64,000 bases of DNA from Nocardioidaceae bacterium (GTDB lineage Bacteria; Actinomycetota; Actinomycetes; Propionibacteriales; Nocardioidaceae), in the NCBI GenBank assembly GCA_030447805.1, contig JAUJOE010000002.1:248001-312000 (forward strand), in the 5' to 3' direction. Shown here piece by piece: positions 1-10,354 of this stretch; position 1 is the stretch's first letter, and each line of letters starts with the position of its first letter. A program made the position numbers and the translations under genes. The notes under the pieces were generated by a model, which was given only the letters and a program-made list of their open reading frames with translations, did no database searches and had not been told where the DNA came from.

Positions 1-2
1 AC

Positions 3-1942
<1,940 letters not shown>

Positions 1943-1946
<4 letters not shown>

Positions 1947-2464
1947 CCGACACGACCGCGGCCGCAGCCGGCCCCGCCCTCACCCGACTGGCGGTCAGCG
2001 CCACTCTGCACTGCCTCACCGGCTGCGCCATCGGGGAGGTTCTCGGCATGGTCATCGGCACCGCACTGGGCTGGTCCGACCTGCAGACCGTCGCCTTGGC
2101 CGTCGCGCTCGCCTTCGTGTTTGGCTACGCCCTGACCATCCGGCCGGTGCTCAAGTCTGGCCTCGCCCTGTCCGCGGCGATCCCGGTCGCGCTCGCCGCC
2201 GACACCATCTCCATCACCGTCATGGAGATCGTCGACAACGCAATCATGCTCAGCATCCCCGGCGCGATGGACGCCGGGCTCACCAGCTGGCTGTTTTGGG
2301 GCAGCCTGGCCGTCGCCCTCGCCGTCGCGTTCCTGGTCACCGTGCCGGTCAACCGATGGCTGATCGTCCGCGGCCGAGGACACGCCGTCGTCCATCAGTA
2401 CCACCACGCCGAGCACACCGCCCCGGCAATCAGCGACGAGCACCACGGCCACGCTGGCCACTGA
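1943..2464 (+). CDS. DUF4396 membrane protein with His-rich C-terminus
   Basis: A 173-residue protein with about four hydrophobic segments, matching the DUF4396 pattern as I recall it (an early LHCxxGC-like motif, here residues ~23-28, followed by GE and paired helices). The function of the family is not established. The last ~25 residues are rich in histidine ([14 protein letters not shown]), which suggests metal binding. It starts inside the stop of the copper ATPase gene, so it is probably co-transcribed and may help in copper handling; that role is inferred from position and the His tail only. Confidence 0.8.
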
Positions 2465-2688
2465 CCGGCTCCTGGCATGGCCGATCGCGGAGAACTTCGC
2501 CAGGTCTCTCAGGAAGGTCGATCAGAGGCGGGGGTGGGCACTCCGTGCTGAACGATGCTGCCACGTCGTCATCCAGCCCGGGTCGGCGTCCTCAACGGTT
2601 CGGCGTACCGGCAGCCCGATTTGGGGCAGGTCTCCTGGGTCTCCCAGGGGCCTAGGCGTTGCGGCAAGCCCGTGCATACACTCCGAAC

Positions 2689-3582
2689 ATGTTTGCTGAA
2701 CGAGCCGCGAAGGCCATCGAGAACGTCACAGCCCTGGACCGACCGGCGAACGCTGTCGCGGAAGCCGTCGGCAAAGTGCTGAAGCCGGGACTGGTGAAGG
2801 ACGCGCTGTCGGGGACGCAGCTGGGGCATCCGGCTCATCCTGCGCTGATTGCGGTCCCGATCGGGTCGTGGCTCGGTGCCAGCTGGCTTGACCTCGTCGG
2901 TGGGCAGGGCAGCCGCGACGCGGCGCGCAAGCTGGTCGCCCTCGGAGTGCTGTCCGCCGTACCGACCGCCATCACGGGCGCGTCGGACTGGTCGGACACC
3001 TCTGGCGCCGAGCGTCGCGTCGGGTTCGTGCACGCGGTTGCCAACTCCACGGGTGTCGGCCTGTACGTCGCCTCCTGGCGGGCTCGGCGGCAGGGCAAGC
3101 ACGCTAGAGGAGTGGGGTTGGCGCTGGCCGGGGCTGGCGTCGTCGGTTTCAGTGGTTGGCTCGGTGGCCACCTCGCCTATGCGCTGGGAGTCGGGGTCGA
3201 CACGACGGCGTTCACCGGAGCACCGACGGAGTGGACAGACGTGGCAGCCGACGTCGACCTTCTCGACGGGCAGCCGGTTGGGGCAACCGTGGGCGTCGTG
3301 CCGATCGTGCTGCTCCGCCAAGGCAGCCGCATCTACGCCCTCAACGACCGCTGCACTCATCGGGGTGGACCACTGCACGAGGGGCAGGTCGTGGGTGACT
3401 GCATCGAGTGTCCCTGGCACGGCAGCCGCTTCCGGTTGGACAGCGGCGAGATCGAGCGCGGCCCAGCCACGCAGTCGCAGCAAGCGTTCGAGGTCCGCGT
3501 CGACGCGGGTCGGGTGCTCGTGCGTCGCAGCAACGAGCAGCGCTCATTGCGGACAAGCCCAGTCGCCTCGGTAGCTCCTTAG
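2689..3582 (+). CDS. DUF2231 membrane domain fused to Rieske [2Fe-2S] domain
   Basis: A 297-residue protein. Residues ~40-170 contain the DUF2231 membrane domain (starting near GHPAHPALI, with several hydrophobic helices). The C-terminal ~100 residues form a Rieske ferredoxin-like domain with both ligand motifs, CTHRG (~222) and CPWHG (~241), which bind a 2Fe-2S cluster through two Cys and two His. It probably passes electrons at the membrane; the partner is unknown. The ATG at 2689 is preferred over an in-frame TTG 30 bases upstream because it begins the family-like sequence. It is separated by about 220 bases from the copper genes and converges on the ligase gene. Confidence 0.85.
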   Translation: MFAERAAKAIENVTALDRPANAVAEAVGKVLKPGLVKDALSGTQLGHPAHPALIAVPIGSWLGASWLDLVGGQGSRDAARKLVALGVLSAVPTAITGASDWSDTSGAERRVGFVHAVANSTGVGLYVASWRARRQGKHARGVGLALAGAGVVGFSGWLGGHLAYALGVGVDTTAFTGAPTEWTDVAADVDLLDGQPVGATVGVVPIVLLRQGSRIYALNDRCTHRGGPLHEGQVVGDCIECPWHGSRFRLDSGEIERGPATQSQQAFEVRVDAGRVLVRRSNEQRSLRTSPVASVAP

Positions 3583-3614
3583 CTGGGTCGGCCCGACTGC
3601 CCAGAGCTCGCCGG

Positions 3615-4574
3615 TCAGGGGCCGGTTGGGCTCAGCTGGTCGGTCGAGCAGTGGAGTACGTCGATGTCGTCGCGCACCGCCCGCACGACGGGGTGGCGCA
3701 GCACGCCCGCGAGCGTCACCTGCGAGTACTCCACCTCGACGATGAGCGGGGGATGGCTCAAGCCGTCCAACAACGCCGGACGCAGTGCGGCGTTCACCCC
3801 AGCCGAAGCCTTCCCTACTGGCACGAGCTCGCCGGCCGGGTCGACCAGGAACAACTGCAGCGACCGGGGCTCAGTCGGCACGTCGGGAGCCCACTCGACG
3901 CCGCCGACCAGGCAACTGAGCGTCTGCGTCGCCTTGATCTTCACCCAGTCCCTGGAGCGGCCGGGCCGGTACCTGCTGTCGGACTTCTTCGCGATCACGC
4001 CTTCCAGCCCTTGCTCGACCACCAAGTCCCAGAGCGGTCCGACGTCGGCACTGTTCGGGGTGAGCGTGACCTGCTGAGGCCATTGTGTTGACAACTCCTC
4101 AAGCGCAGCCCGACGGCGGGCCAACGGCCAGCCGGTGGTGTCGCCGCCGTCCAGGCGGAGCAGATCGAACACATACAGCCGCGCCGGCAGCTGTTTGGTC
4201 AGCTGTCGCGTGGCAGACCGCTGAGCGGTACGCCGATGAGTCAGCGGCCACGATGGCAGACCGTCCGGACCGGGCACGGCAATCTCGGCATCCAAGACCA
4301 GCTCTCCGACGGCCCGCCCACCACGGCGCTGAGCCGCTACCTGCTCCAACGCATCGACGAGTTCGGGGTAACGGCCGGTCAGATCGAGACCATTGCGAGA
4401 CGTCATCGCCACTGCCGAGGCCGTCCTGCCGCCGTCGGTCCGCTGATCGACTCCAGACGGCCCAACGGTCAGCAACGCGCGGATCCCGTCGATCTTGAGG
4501 TCGAAGACGTAGCCTGCGGCGCTCAACCGATCGAGGTCTGCCGGCGTGCCCCGCTCGGCCAGCATGAACCGCAT
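3615..4574 (-). CDS. ATP-dependent DNA ligase
   Basis: A 319-residue ATP-dependent DNA ligase of the small bacterial type (LigC/LigD-ligase-like). The nucleotidyltransferase motif I is KIDG with the adenylated lysine at residue 27; motif IV (EGVIAKK, ~200) and motif V (WVKIKA, ~213) follow, then an OB-fold domain of about 100 residues. It seals nicks with ATP and could act in repair or end joining. No Ku, polymerase or nuclease partner is in the window, so a role in NHEJ is not shown. It lies 35 bases downstream of the glycosyltransferase gene on the same strand, likely by transcriptional read-through rather than shared function. Confidence 0.9.
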   Translation of the reverse strand: MRFMLAERGTPADLDRLSAAGYVFDLKIDGIRALLTVGPSGVDQRTDGGRTASAVAMTSRNGLDLTGRYPELVDALEQVAAQRRGGRAVGELVLDAEIAVPGPDGLPSWPLTHRRTAQRSATRQLTKQLPARLYVFDLLRLDGGDTTGWPLARRRAALEELSTQWPQQVTLTPNSADVGPLWDLVVEQGLEGVIAKKSDSRYRPGRSRDWVKIKATQTLSCLVGGVEWAPDVPTEPRSLQLFLVDPAGELVPVGKASAGVNAALRPALLDGLSHPPLIVEVEYSQVTLAGVLRHPVVRAVRDDIDVLHCSTDQLSPTGP

Positions 4575-4609
4575 CGAGCCTCCTCACGTGTGAGTGAGCT
4601 CGCCTCAGC

Positions 4610-5623
4610 TCACCACGTCGACCTGGCGTCCGTGCCTCGGGACGCTACGCCACCGGTCGCCGACACCTCGGCGAGCAAGCGGTCCCAGTCCCCCAGGAAG
4701 CGGCCGAGCCCATACCGCGACAGCGCTGCCTCCCTCGCGGCCGCCCCGACTGCCTGTGCCAGCGAGGGGTCGTGGACGAACCGCCACACCGCAGCAACGA
4801 GCTCCTCAAGGCGCGTCGACACCACTCCGGCCTGCGGCGGCACCGCCCGCACCGCCTCGGTGGCGGCCAGCGCGACAACTGGCATTCCGAGGTGCATCGC
4901 CTCGAGCAGCGAGAGCCCTAACGAGGTCCAACGGGAGGTATGCAGGTAGACCCGCCGACGGGCCATCTCCCGGTGCATGTCCTGCTGTTGTGGCAGGTCC
5001 TCGAACGTCCAAAGCCGCTCAGGGGCGATGTCGAGCTTGCTGCCCAGCTCGTGCGCGTTCATCCCGAAGACGTCCAACGGCGCAGCGGCGGACAGCGCAG
5101 GCAGCAGATCCGTGCCGACCGCACGCCAGCGACGTACCGGGTCGTTGATCGCGACTGCGGCCCGGGCCCAGTCGCCGGAATACTGATGACCCGGGTCGAC
5201 GATGCCGTGCTCGACCACCTCGGTCGGCGCCGAGCCACAGTCCCAGAACAGCCGGTTGAAGTGGGTGACGTGCACGACGGGAATCTCCTGCTGGTCGGCA
5301 AGGTGATGCCGGCTGGTGGCGGCACCGCCGCCTGGCGTGTTGTGCTCGACGTACACCGCCGGCACGTCGCGCCCCGGCTTCCGGCCCGTCCACTCCTTCG
5401 CTAGGCCAAGCTCCGCTGGCCGCTGCAGGATGATGACGTCGATGTCCTGGTGAGCCAAGGCAGCAGGCGGCACCTCGACAGCCTGAGCGGGCCAGTCCCA
5501 GGTGCGTGCGCGTCCCCGGCCGTCCGGTCCGCGATCAGGCAGCACCGGGAGTAGGTAGTCATGGCCGCCCTGCACAAAGGACGTGGTCCACGAGCCGTGC
5601 ACATGCCACAGCAGCACCCGCAC
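4610..5623 (-). CDS. Glycosyltransferase family 4 (GT-B fold)
   Basis: A 337-residue GT-B glycosyltransferase. The donor-binding C-terminal half shows SLLEAMHLGMPVVALA, the E-x7-E-like region typical of GT4. The start is taken as the GTG at 5623, because GGAGG sits seven bases upstream and the protein then begins MRVLLWHVHG; the open frame extends further but covers the preceding stop. That start lies five bases after the stop of UDP-glucose dehydrogenase, so the pair forms an operon. It probably adds a sugar, possibly glucuronate or xylose derived from the neighbouring enzymes, to the glycan made by the divergent operon. The donor and acceptor cannot be read from sequence. Confidence 0.85.
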   Translation of the reverse strand: MRVLLWHVHGSWTTSFVQGGHDYLLPVLPDRGPDGRGRARTWDWPAQAVEVPPAALAHQDIDVIILQRPAELGLAKEWTGRKPGRDVPAVYVEHNTPGGGAATSRHHLADQQEIPVVHVTHFNRLFWDCGSAPTEVVEHGIVDPGHQYSGDWARAAVAINDPVRRWRAVGTDLLPALSAAAPLDVFGMNAHELGSKLDIAPERLWTFEDLPQQQDMHREMARRRVYLHTSRWTSLGLSLLEAMHLGMPVVALAATEAVRAVPPQAGVVSTRLEELVAAVWRFVHDPSLAQAVGAAAREAALSRYGLGRFLGDWDRLLAEVSATGGVASRGTDARSTW

Positions 5624-5628
5624 CGCAG

Positions 5629-6945
5629 TTACCTCCCTGCTCGACCCAGGGCGTGGAAAGCCCACCCAGCGGCCCGCCACTTGTCGGGGTCGAGTACGAG
5701 CCGGCCGTCGATGATCCGCGGAACAGCGACCACCTCAGCCAGCGACACCGGGTCAACCCCGGCGAACTCCGCCCAGTCGGTCAGCACCAGCACAAGGTCA
5801 GCACCCTGACACGCCGCCTCGACACCCTCGACGTACTCGAGCTCAGGGTGCACGCGGCGGGCGTTCGGGGTGGCCTGCGGGTCATACACCCGCACGGCGG
5901 CTCCTCGCGCCGCCAGCGTCGCCGCCACATCGAGCGCAGGGGAGTCACGTACGTCGTCGGAACCCGCTTTGAAGGCTGCCCCGAGGACGCCGACGGTGGT
6001 GCCGCGGGTCCGACCCCCAAGCAGTGCGACGGCCAGGTCGACGGTGCGGGCCCGCTGGCGCATATTGATCGCGTCGACCTCGCGGAGCAGCCCTGCTGGT
6101 TCATGAAGGCCAAGCTCTTCAGCGCGTGCCACGAACGCACGGGTGTCCTTCGGCAGGCACCCACCGCCGTACCCCAGGCCGGGTCTCAGGAACAGCGAGC
6201 CGATGCGCTCGTCGAGCCCGAGGATCGTCGTGAGGTCGGCCACATCGGCGTCAGCCGCCTCGCAGACCTCGGCCAGCAGGTTGACCAACGATATTCGTGT
6301 GGCCAGCATCGCGTTCGCTGACACCTTCGCCAGCTCTGCGGTGGCGAGGTCGGTGTGCACCGAACGAACGCCGGCTGCCAGCAGCGGGGCGTACACGTCG
6401 CGCAGCACCTGGTCGGCGTCGTTCGTCTCCGCTCCGAAGACCAGGCGGTCCGGTCGCAACGAGTCCTCGACAGCATGACCCTCCCGAAGGAACTCCGGGT
6501 TCCAGGCGACGTCGACAGCAGACCCCGCGGGAGCGAGCTCACGCAGCCGATCCCGAACCTTGGCGGCCGTGCCGACGGGCACTGTCGACTTGCCGACGAC
6601 AACGCACGGGTGGTTCAGCAGGGGACCGAGCAAACTCACCGCCGACCAGAGCGCCGAGAGGTCCGCAGCGGAGCTGCCGGCGCTTTGCGGCGTGCCGACG
6701 CAGACGAAGTGGACGTCACAATCGCGGGCAGCGGAGTAGTCGGTGTCGAAGGCCAGTCGACCGGTGCGCACGCCTTGGCTGAGCAGCTCAGCAAGTCCCG
6801 GTTCGTGGAACGGCGCGCGGCCGCTTTGTAGGAAGGCGATGCGCTCACGGTTGGTATCGATCCCCACCACGTGGTGCCCGCATGCGCTCAGGCAGGCGGC
6901 GTGGGTGGTTCCCAGGTAACCCGTCCCCAGCACAGAGATCCGCAC
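5629..6945 (-). CDS. UDP-glucose 6-dehydrogenase family (UDP-glucose/GDP-mannose dehydrogenase)
   Basis: A 438-residue NAD-dependent nucleotide-sugar dehydrogenase that oxidises C6 of UDP-glucose to the carboxylate in two steps. The Rossmann motif GTGYLG is at residues ~7-12, and the catalytic-cysteine motif GGCLPKD lies in the middle, followed by the C-terminal domain. The start is the GTG at 6945, where the protein begins MRISVLGTGYLG; the longer open frame runs into the intergenic region. UDP-glucuronate is the likely product, because a UDP-xylose-synthase-like gene lies at the other end of the locus. It is transcribed divergently from the carbamoyltransferase/heptose operon. UDP-ManNAc or GDP-mannose dehydrogenase activity is possible but less likely. 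Confidence 0.9.
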   Translation of the reverse strand: MRISVLGTGYLGTTHAACLSACGHHVVGIDTNRERIAFLQSGRAPFHEPGLAELLSQGVRTGRLAFDTDYSAARDCDVHFVCVGTPQSAGSSAADLSALWSAVSLLGPLLNHPCVVVGKSTVPVGTAAKVRDRLRELAPAGSAVDVAWNPEFLREGHAVEDSLRPDRLVFGAETNDADQVLRDVYAPLLAAGVRSVHTDLATAELAKVSANAMLATRISLVNLLAEVCEAADADVADLTTILGLDERIGSLFLRPGLGYGGGCLPKDTRAFVARAEELGLHEPAGLLREVDAINMRQRARTVDLAVALLGGRTRGTTVGVLGAAFKAGSDDVRDSPALDVAATLAARGAAVRVYDPQATPNARRVHPELEYVEGVEAACQGADLVLVLTDWAEFAGVDPVSLAEVVAVPRIIDGRLVLDPDKWRAAGWAFHALGRAGR

Positions 6946-7064
6946 GTGCGAAGGGTTCCCTAGCACGTGCCATTCATGCAAGAGCCTGGAACGGGGCCTG
7001 ACCTGCGAGGCCCCGCCTGCCTGACCGGCGGAGGCCGACCTTGCCCTCCTTTCGAACTGGTGAG

Positions 7065-7158
7065 GAGAAGTGACAGGGTTCACAACCACTTCTCTGGACA
7101 AGAGAAGCACTTCTCTGCCGAGAATCGTTTCCTCGGCGCAGACAAGTGGGCACTTCTC
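7065..7158. promoter_or_regulatory. Cluster of GAGAAGTG boxes in the divergent glycan promoter
   Basis: The 269-base gap between the divergent dehydrogenase and carbamoyltransferase genes holds CACTTCTC at 7087-7094, 7108-7115 and 7151-7158, and the inverse GAGAAGTG at 7065-7072. A partial copy (GAGAAG, 7102-7107) makes a 7-bp inverted repeat with the first box. Start-to-start distances are 22, 21 and 43 bases, close to two, two and four helical turns, so the boxes would face the same side of the DNA. This looks like a binding array for one regulator; which one is unknown. Confidence 0.5.
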
Positions 7159-7214
7159 GGAAACGGAGCCGAATCCAGGCGGTAAGCAGCACAAAGGCGG
7201 GAAGGGAGCAGCCG

Positions 7215-8849
7215 GTGAAGGTTCTGGGCGTCAATGCGATCTTCCACGACCCGGCGGCGGCTCTGGTGGTCGACGGCGTCACGGTCGCTGCGGCGGAGGA
7301 GGAGCGGTTCTCCCGGCGTAAGCACGGTAAGCGCCCGGTGCCGTTTGCGGCGTGGGAGCTGCCTGAGCTGGCGGCTTCCTGGTGCCTGGAGCACGCGGGC
7401 ATCGACGCCTCGAACTCGATGCTGTCGCCTACTCGTTCGACCCGGCGCTTGCGAAACCCGCCGAGCAGATGGGCCTGCACGACCCGTGGGACCACCTGCG
7501 CCTGACGTATGCACGCACCGCACCGAACTTCCTGGCGACCGCACTTCCTGGACTCGATCCGGCTTCGGTGCGGTATGTGCCGCACCACGTGGCGCATGCG
7601 GCATCGGCGGGGCTGGCGTCGCCGTACGACAGCGTCGACGTGTTGGTGCTCGACGGCCGGCGAGTCGGTCAGCCACCTGGCCGGTCGGTACGACGGCGGG
7701 ATGCTGGAGGTGTTCGCCAGTCAGGCGCTGCCGCACTCGCTCGGACTGCTCTACGAGGACGTCACGCAGCACCTCGGATTCCTGCGCAGCAGCGACGAGT
7801 ACAAGGTGATGGCGCTGGCGTCATACGGGACTCCGCGCTACCTTGACGAGCTGCGCCGATCGGTCTACACGACAGGCGACGGCGGGTTCCACACCGACCC
7901 GGTCGACTGGGCCAGTCTGGTGAAGCCGCGCGCCGCCTCCGAGCCGTGGACCGCAGACCATGCAGACCTCGCCGCCAGCGTGCAGCGCCGGCTCGAGGAG
8001 GTGCTGCTCGAGCTCGTCGAGGACATGTCGCGCCGAAGCGGTGGTGACGTCCTCAGCCTCGCCGGCGGAGTCGCCCTCAACTGTGTCGCGAACACCCGGA
8101 TCGCCGCCGAGACGCGGTATCGATCGGTGTGGGTGCAACCGGCGGCAGGGGACTCCGGCACCGCGCTCGGCGGCGCACTGCAGGTGGCTCGCGACATGGG
8201 GGACATCACCGCACCGATGCCGGGCGCCGACCTCGGTCGCAGCTGGAGCGACGACGAGATCGAGGCCTGGCTGACCACGGCGCGAGTGCCCTACTCCCGG
8301 CCCGCTGACGTGGCGGACGCCGCCGCAGAGTGCCTGTCCGACAATGGAATCGTCGCTTGGTTCCAGGGCCGCAGCGAGTACGGGCCGCGGGCGCTCGGGC
8401 ACCGGTCGCTGCTGGCACACCCCGGTCACCCGGCCAACCTGGAGCGGCTCAACGACGTCAAGGGTCGCGAACAGTTTCGGCCGGTCGCGCCGATGGTGCG
8501 CAGCGAGCGGGCTGCTGAGATCTTCTCCCGCGGACCGCTGCCGTCGCCGTACATGCTGTTCGTTCACGACGTCGCACCGCACTGGCGGGACCGGATCGCG
8601 GCCGTCGTCCACGTCGACGGCACCGCGCGGGTGCAGACCGTCGACTCCGACGCTGAGCCGCTGGTCGCCCGCATGCTCGAGCGCTTCGAGCACCGCACCG
8701 GTCTGCCTGTCGTCATCAACACGAGCCTCAACACGGCGGGCCGGCCGATGGTCGACGACCCGCGCGACGCTTTGGAGTGCTTCGGCTCCGCCCCAGTCGA
8801 CCTGCTGGCGATCGGTCCGTTCGTCGTACGTCGACCGGCCACGCCGTGA
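7215..8849 (+). pseudogene. Carbamoyltransferase (NodU/CmcH family), interrupted by two frameshifts
   Basis: Members transfer the carbamoyl group of carbamoyl phosphate to a hydroxyl, often on a sugar. The protein starts at the GTG at 7215 (AAGGGAG just upstream) as MKVLGVNAIFHDPAAALV. The frame shifts by one base near 7409, after HAGIDA, and returns to the original frame near 7659, at the family motif DGRGES. Past that the sequence is continuous and carries AGGVALNCVANTR, EYGPRALGHRSLLA and NTSLNTAGRPMV, so all family blocks are present. Two compensating indels could be assembly errors or a recent inactivation; a 2-base GC loss in a GC-rich run would explain the second. It is the first gene of the glycan operon and overlaps the next start (ATGA). 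Confidence 0.8.
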
Positions 8850-10354
8850 TGGATACGCTGGCGACCACTGTCGTGATCCCGACCGTGGGACGGCCGAGTC
8901 TGCGGTTGCTGCTCGACGCGCTGGCCACCGCAGCGGTCACCGGGCCAGCACCACAGGCGGTGATCGTCGTCGACGACCGGATCGACGGCGACCCGCTCGC
9001 ACAGGCCCTTGCCGATGTCGCGCTTGCGAACCTCCAGGTCGTCGGTTCCGGTGGTGGCGGCCCGGCCAAGGCGCGCAACGTCGGTTGGCGGCTCGCTCGC
9101 ACGGAGTGGGTGAGCTTCCTCGACGACGACGTCGTACCGGACCCTGACTGGCTCGATCGGCTCGGGCACGACCTGCAGGCCGCCGATGCCGACACTGCCG
9201 GCATCGCGGGTCGGGTCCGGGTGCCCCTGCCCCAGGGGCGGCGGCCAACAGACTGGGAGCGAAGCACCGCCGGGCTCGCGACCGCTCAATGGATCACCGC
9301 CGACTTGACCTACCGGCGGTCGGCGTTGGCTGCGGTCGGTGGCTTCGACGAGCGGTTCCCTCGGGCGTTCAGAGAAGACGCCGACCTGGGACTGCGCGTC
9401 TCTCGCTCGCAGGGCAAGATCACGACAGGGGAGCGGCAGGTGGCTCACCCGGTCCGCCCCGCCGACGACTGGGTCAGTGTGCGCCAGCAGGCCGGCAACG
9501 CCGACGACGCCCTGATGCGCCGGCTGCACGGCAAGGCCTGGCGCTCGCGCGTGGGCGCACCGGCCGGACGCCGACCTCGCCACGTCGCGGTGACGGTGGC
9601 AGCTGCCGCCGCTGTGGGGCTAGCCCTGACCGGCCGACGCCGCGCTGCGGCCATCGCCGCAGTCAGCTGGCTGGGCGGGGTGGCCGAGTTTGCCGCCGCC
9701 CGAATCGCGCCGGGTCCGCGCGACAGCGACGAGGTACGCCGCATGCTGCTGACCAGCGTGCTGATCCCCCCGGTCGCTACCTGGCACACCGGCAAGGGAC
9801 TGTGGATCCACCGCCGCGCCCGTCCGTGGCGCGGGGCGCCGGACCTGGTGCTGTTCGACCGCGACGGCACGCTGGTGCACGACGTGCCCTACAACGGTGA
9901 CGCCCAGCTGGTCACCGCGGTAGACGGGGCCAACGCCGCTCTGGACCGGCTGCGGTCGGCCGGAGTGCGGGTGGGGGTGATCACCAACCAGTCAGGCGTT
10001 GCGGCCGGCCGCATCAGCGCCGACCAGGTCGACGCGGTCAACGCTCAGGTGGACCGGTTGCTTGGACCGTTCGACGTCTGGCAGGTGTGCCCGCACGGCC
10101 GAGACGACGGGTGCGGCTGCCGTAAGCCTGCACCGGGGATGGTCAAGGCGGCCTGCCAGCAGCTCGACGTCACCCCTGCCCGTTGCGTCGTCATCGGTGA
10201 CATCGGCAGCGACGTCGAGGCGGCCGAAGCCGCCGGAGCAACCGGGATCTTGGTTCCGACTGCCGCCACCCGGCAAGCCGAAGTGGCCGGCGCGGCGTCG
10301 GTAGCGCCCGATCTCGAGGTGGCGGTGGACCGCGTCCTGGCGGGTCGCTGGTGA
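8849..10354 (+). CDS. Fusion: GT2 glycosyltransferase + GmhB-type heptose bisphosphate phosphatase
   Basis: A 501-residue two-domain protein. Residues 1-~320 are a GT-A family 2 glycosyltransferase with the DxD-like FLDDDVVPD and the acceptor-side EDADLG motif, followed by a hydrophobic stretch. Residues ~330-501 are a HAD phosphatase of the histidinol-phosphatase/GmhB group: LFDRDGTLV nucleophile motif, ITNQSG, a zinc-binding CPH...CGC cluster, KPAPG and IGDIGSDVEAA. GmhB removes the C7 phosphate of heptose 1,7-bisphosphate, the step between HldE kinase and HldE nucleotidyltransferase, and those two activities lie in the GmhA-HldE gene downstream. The fusion ties precursor synthesis to sugar transfer. 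The start is the ATG overlapping the carbamoyltransferase stop. Confidence in both domains is high; the sugar transferred is unknown. Confidence 0.92.
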   Translation: MDTLATTVVIPTVGRPSLRLLLDALATAAVTGPAPQAVIVVDDRIDGDPLAQALADVALANLQVVGSGGGGPAKARNVGWRLARTEWVSFLDDDVVPDPDWLDRLGHDLQAADADTAGIAGRVRVPLPQGRRPTDWERSTAGLATAQWITADLTYRRSALAAVGGFDERFPRAFREDADLGLRVSRSQGKITTGERQVAHPVRPADDWVSVRQQAGNADDALMRRLHGKAWRSRVGAPAGRRPRHVAVTVAAAAAVGLALTGRRRAAAIAAVSWLGGVAEFAAARIAPGPRDSDEVRRMLLTSVLIPPVATWHTGKGLWIHRRARPWRGAPDLVLFDRDGTLVHDVPYNGDAQLVTAVDGANAALDRLRSAGVRVGVITNQSGVAAGRISADQVDAVNAQVDRLLGPFDVWQVCPHGRDDGCGCRKPAPGMVKAACQQLDVTPARCVVIGDIGSDVEAAEAAGATGILVPTAATRQAEVAGAASVAPDLEVAVDRVLAGRW

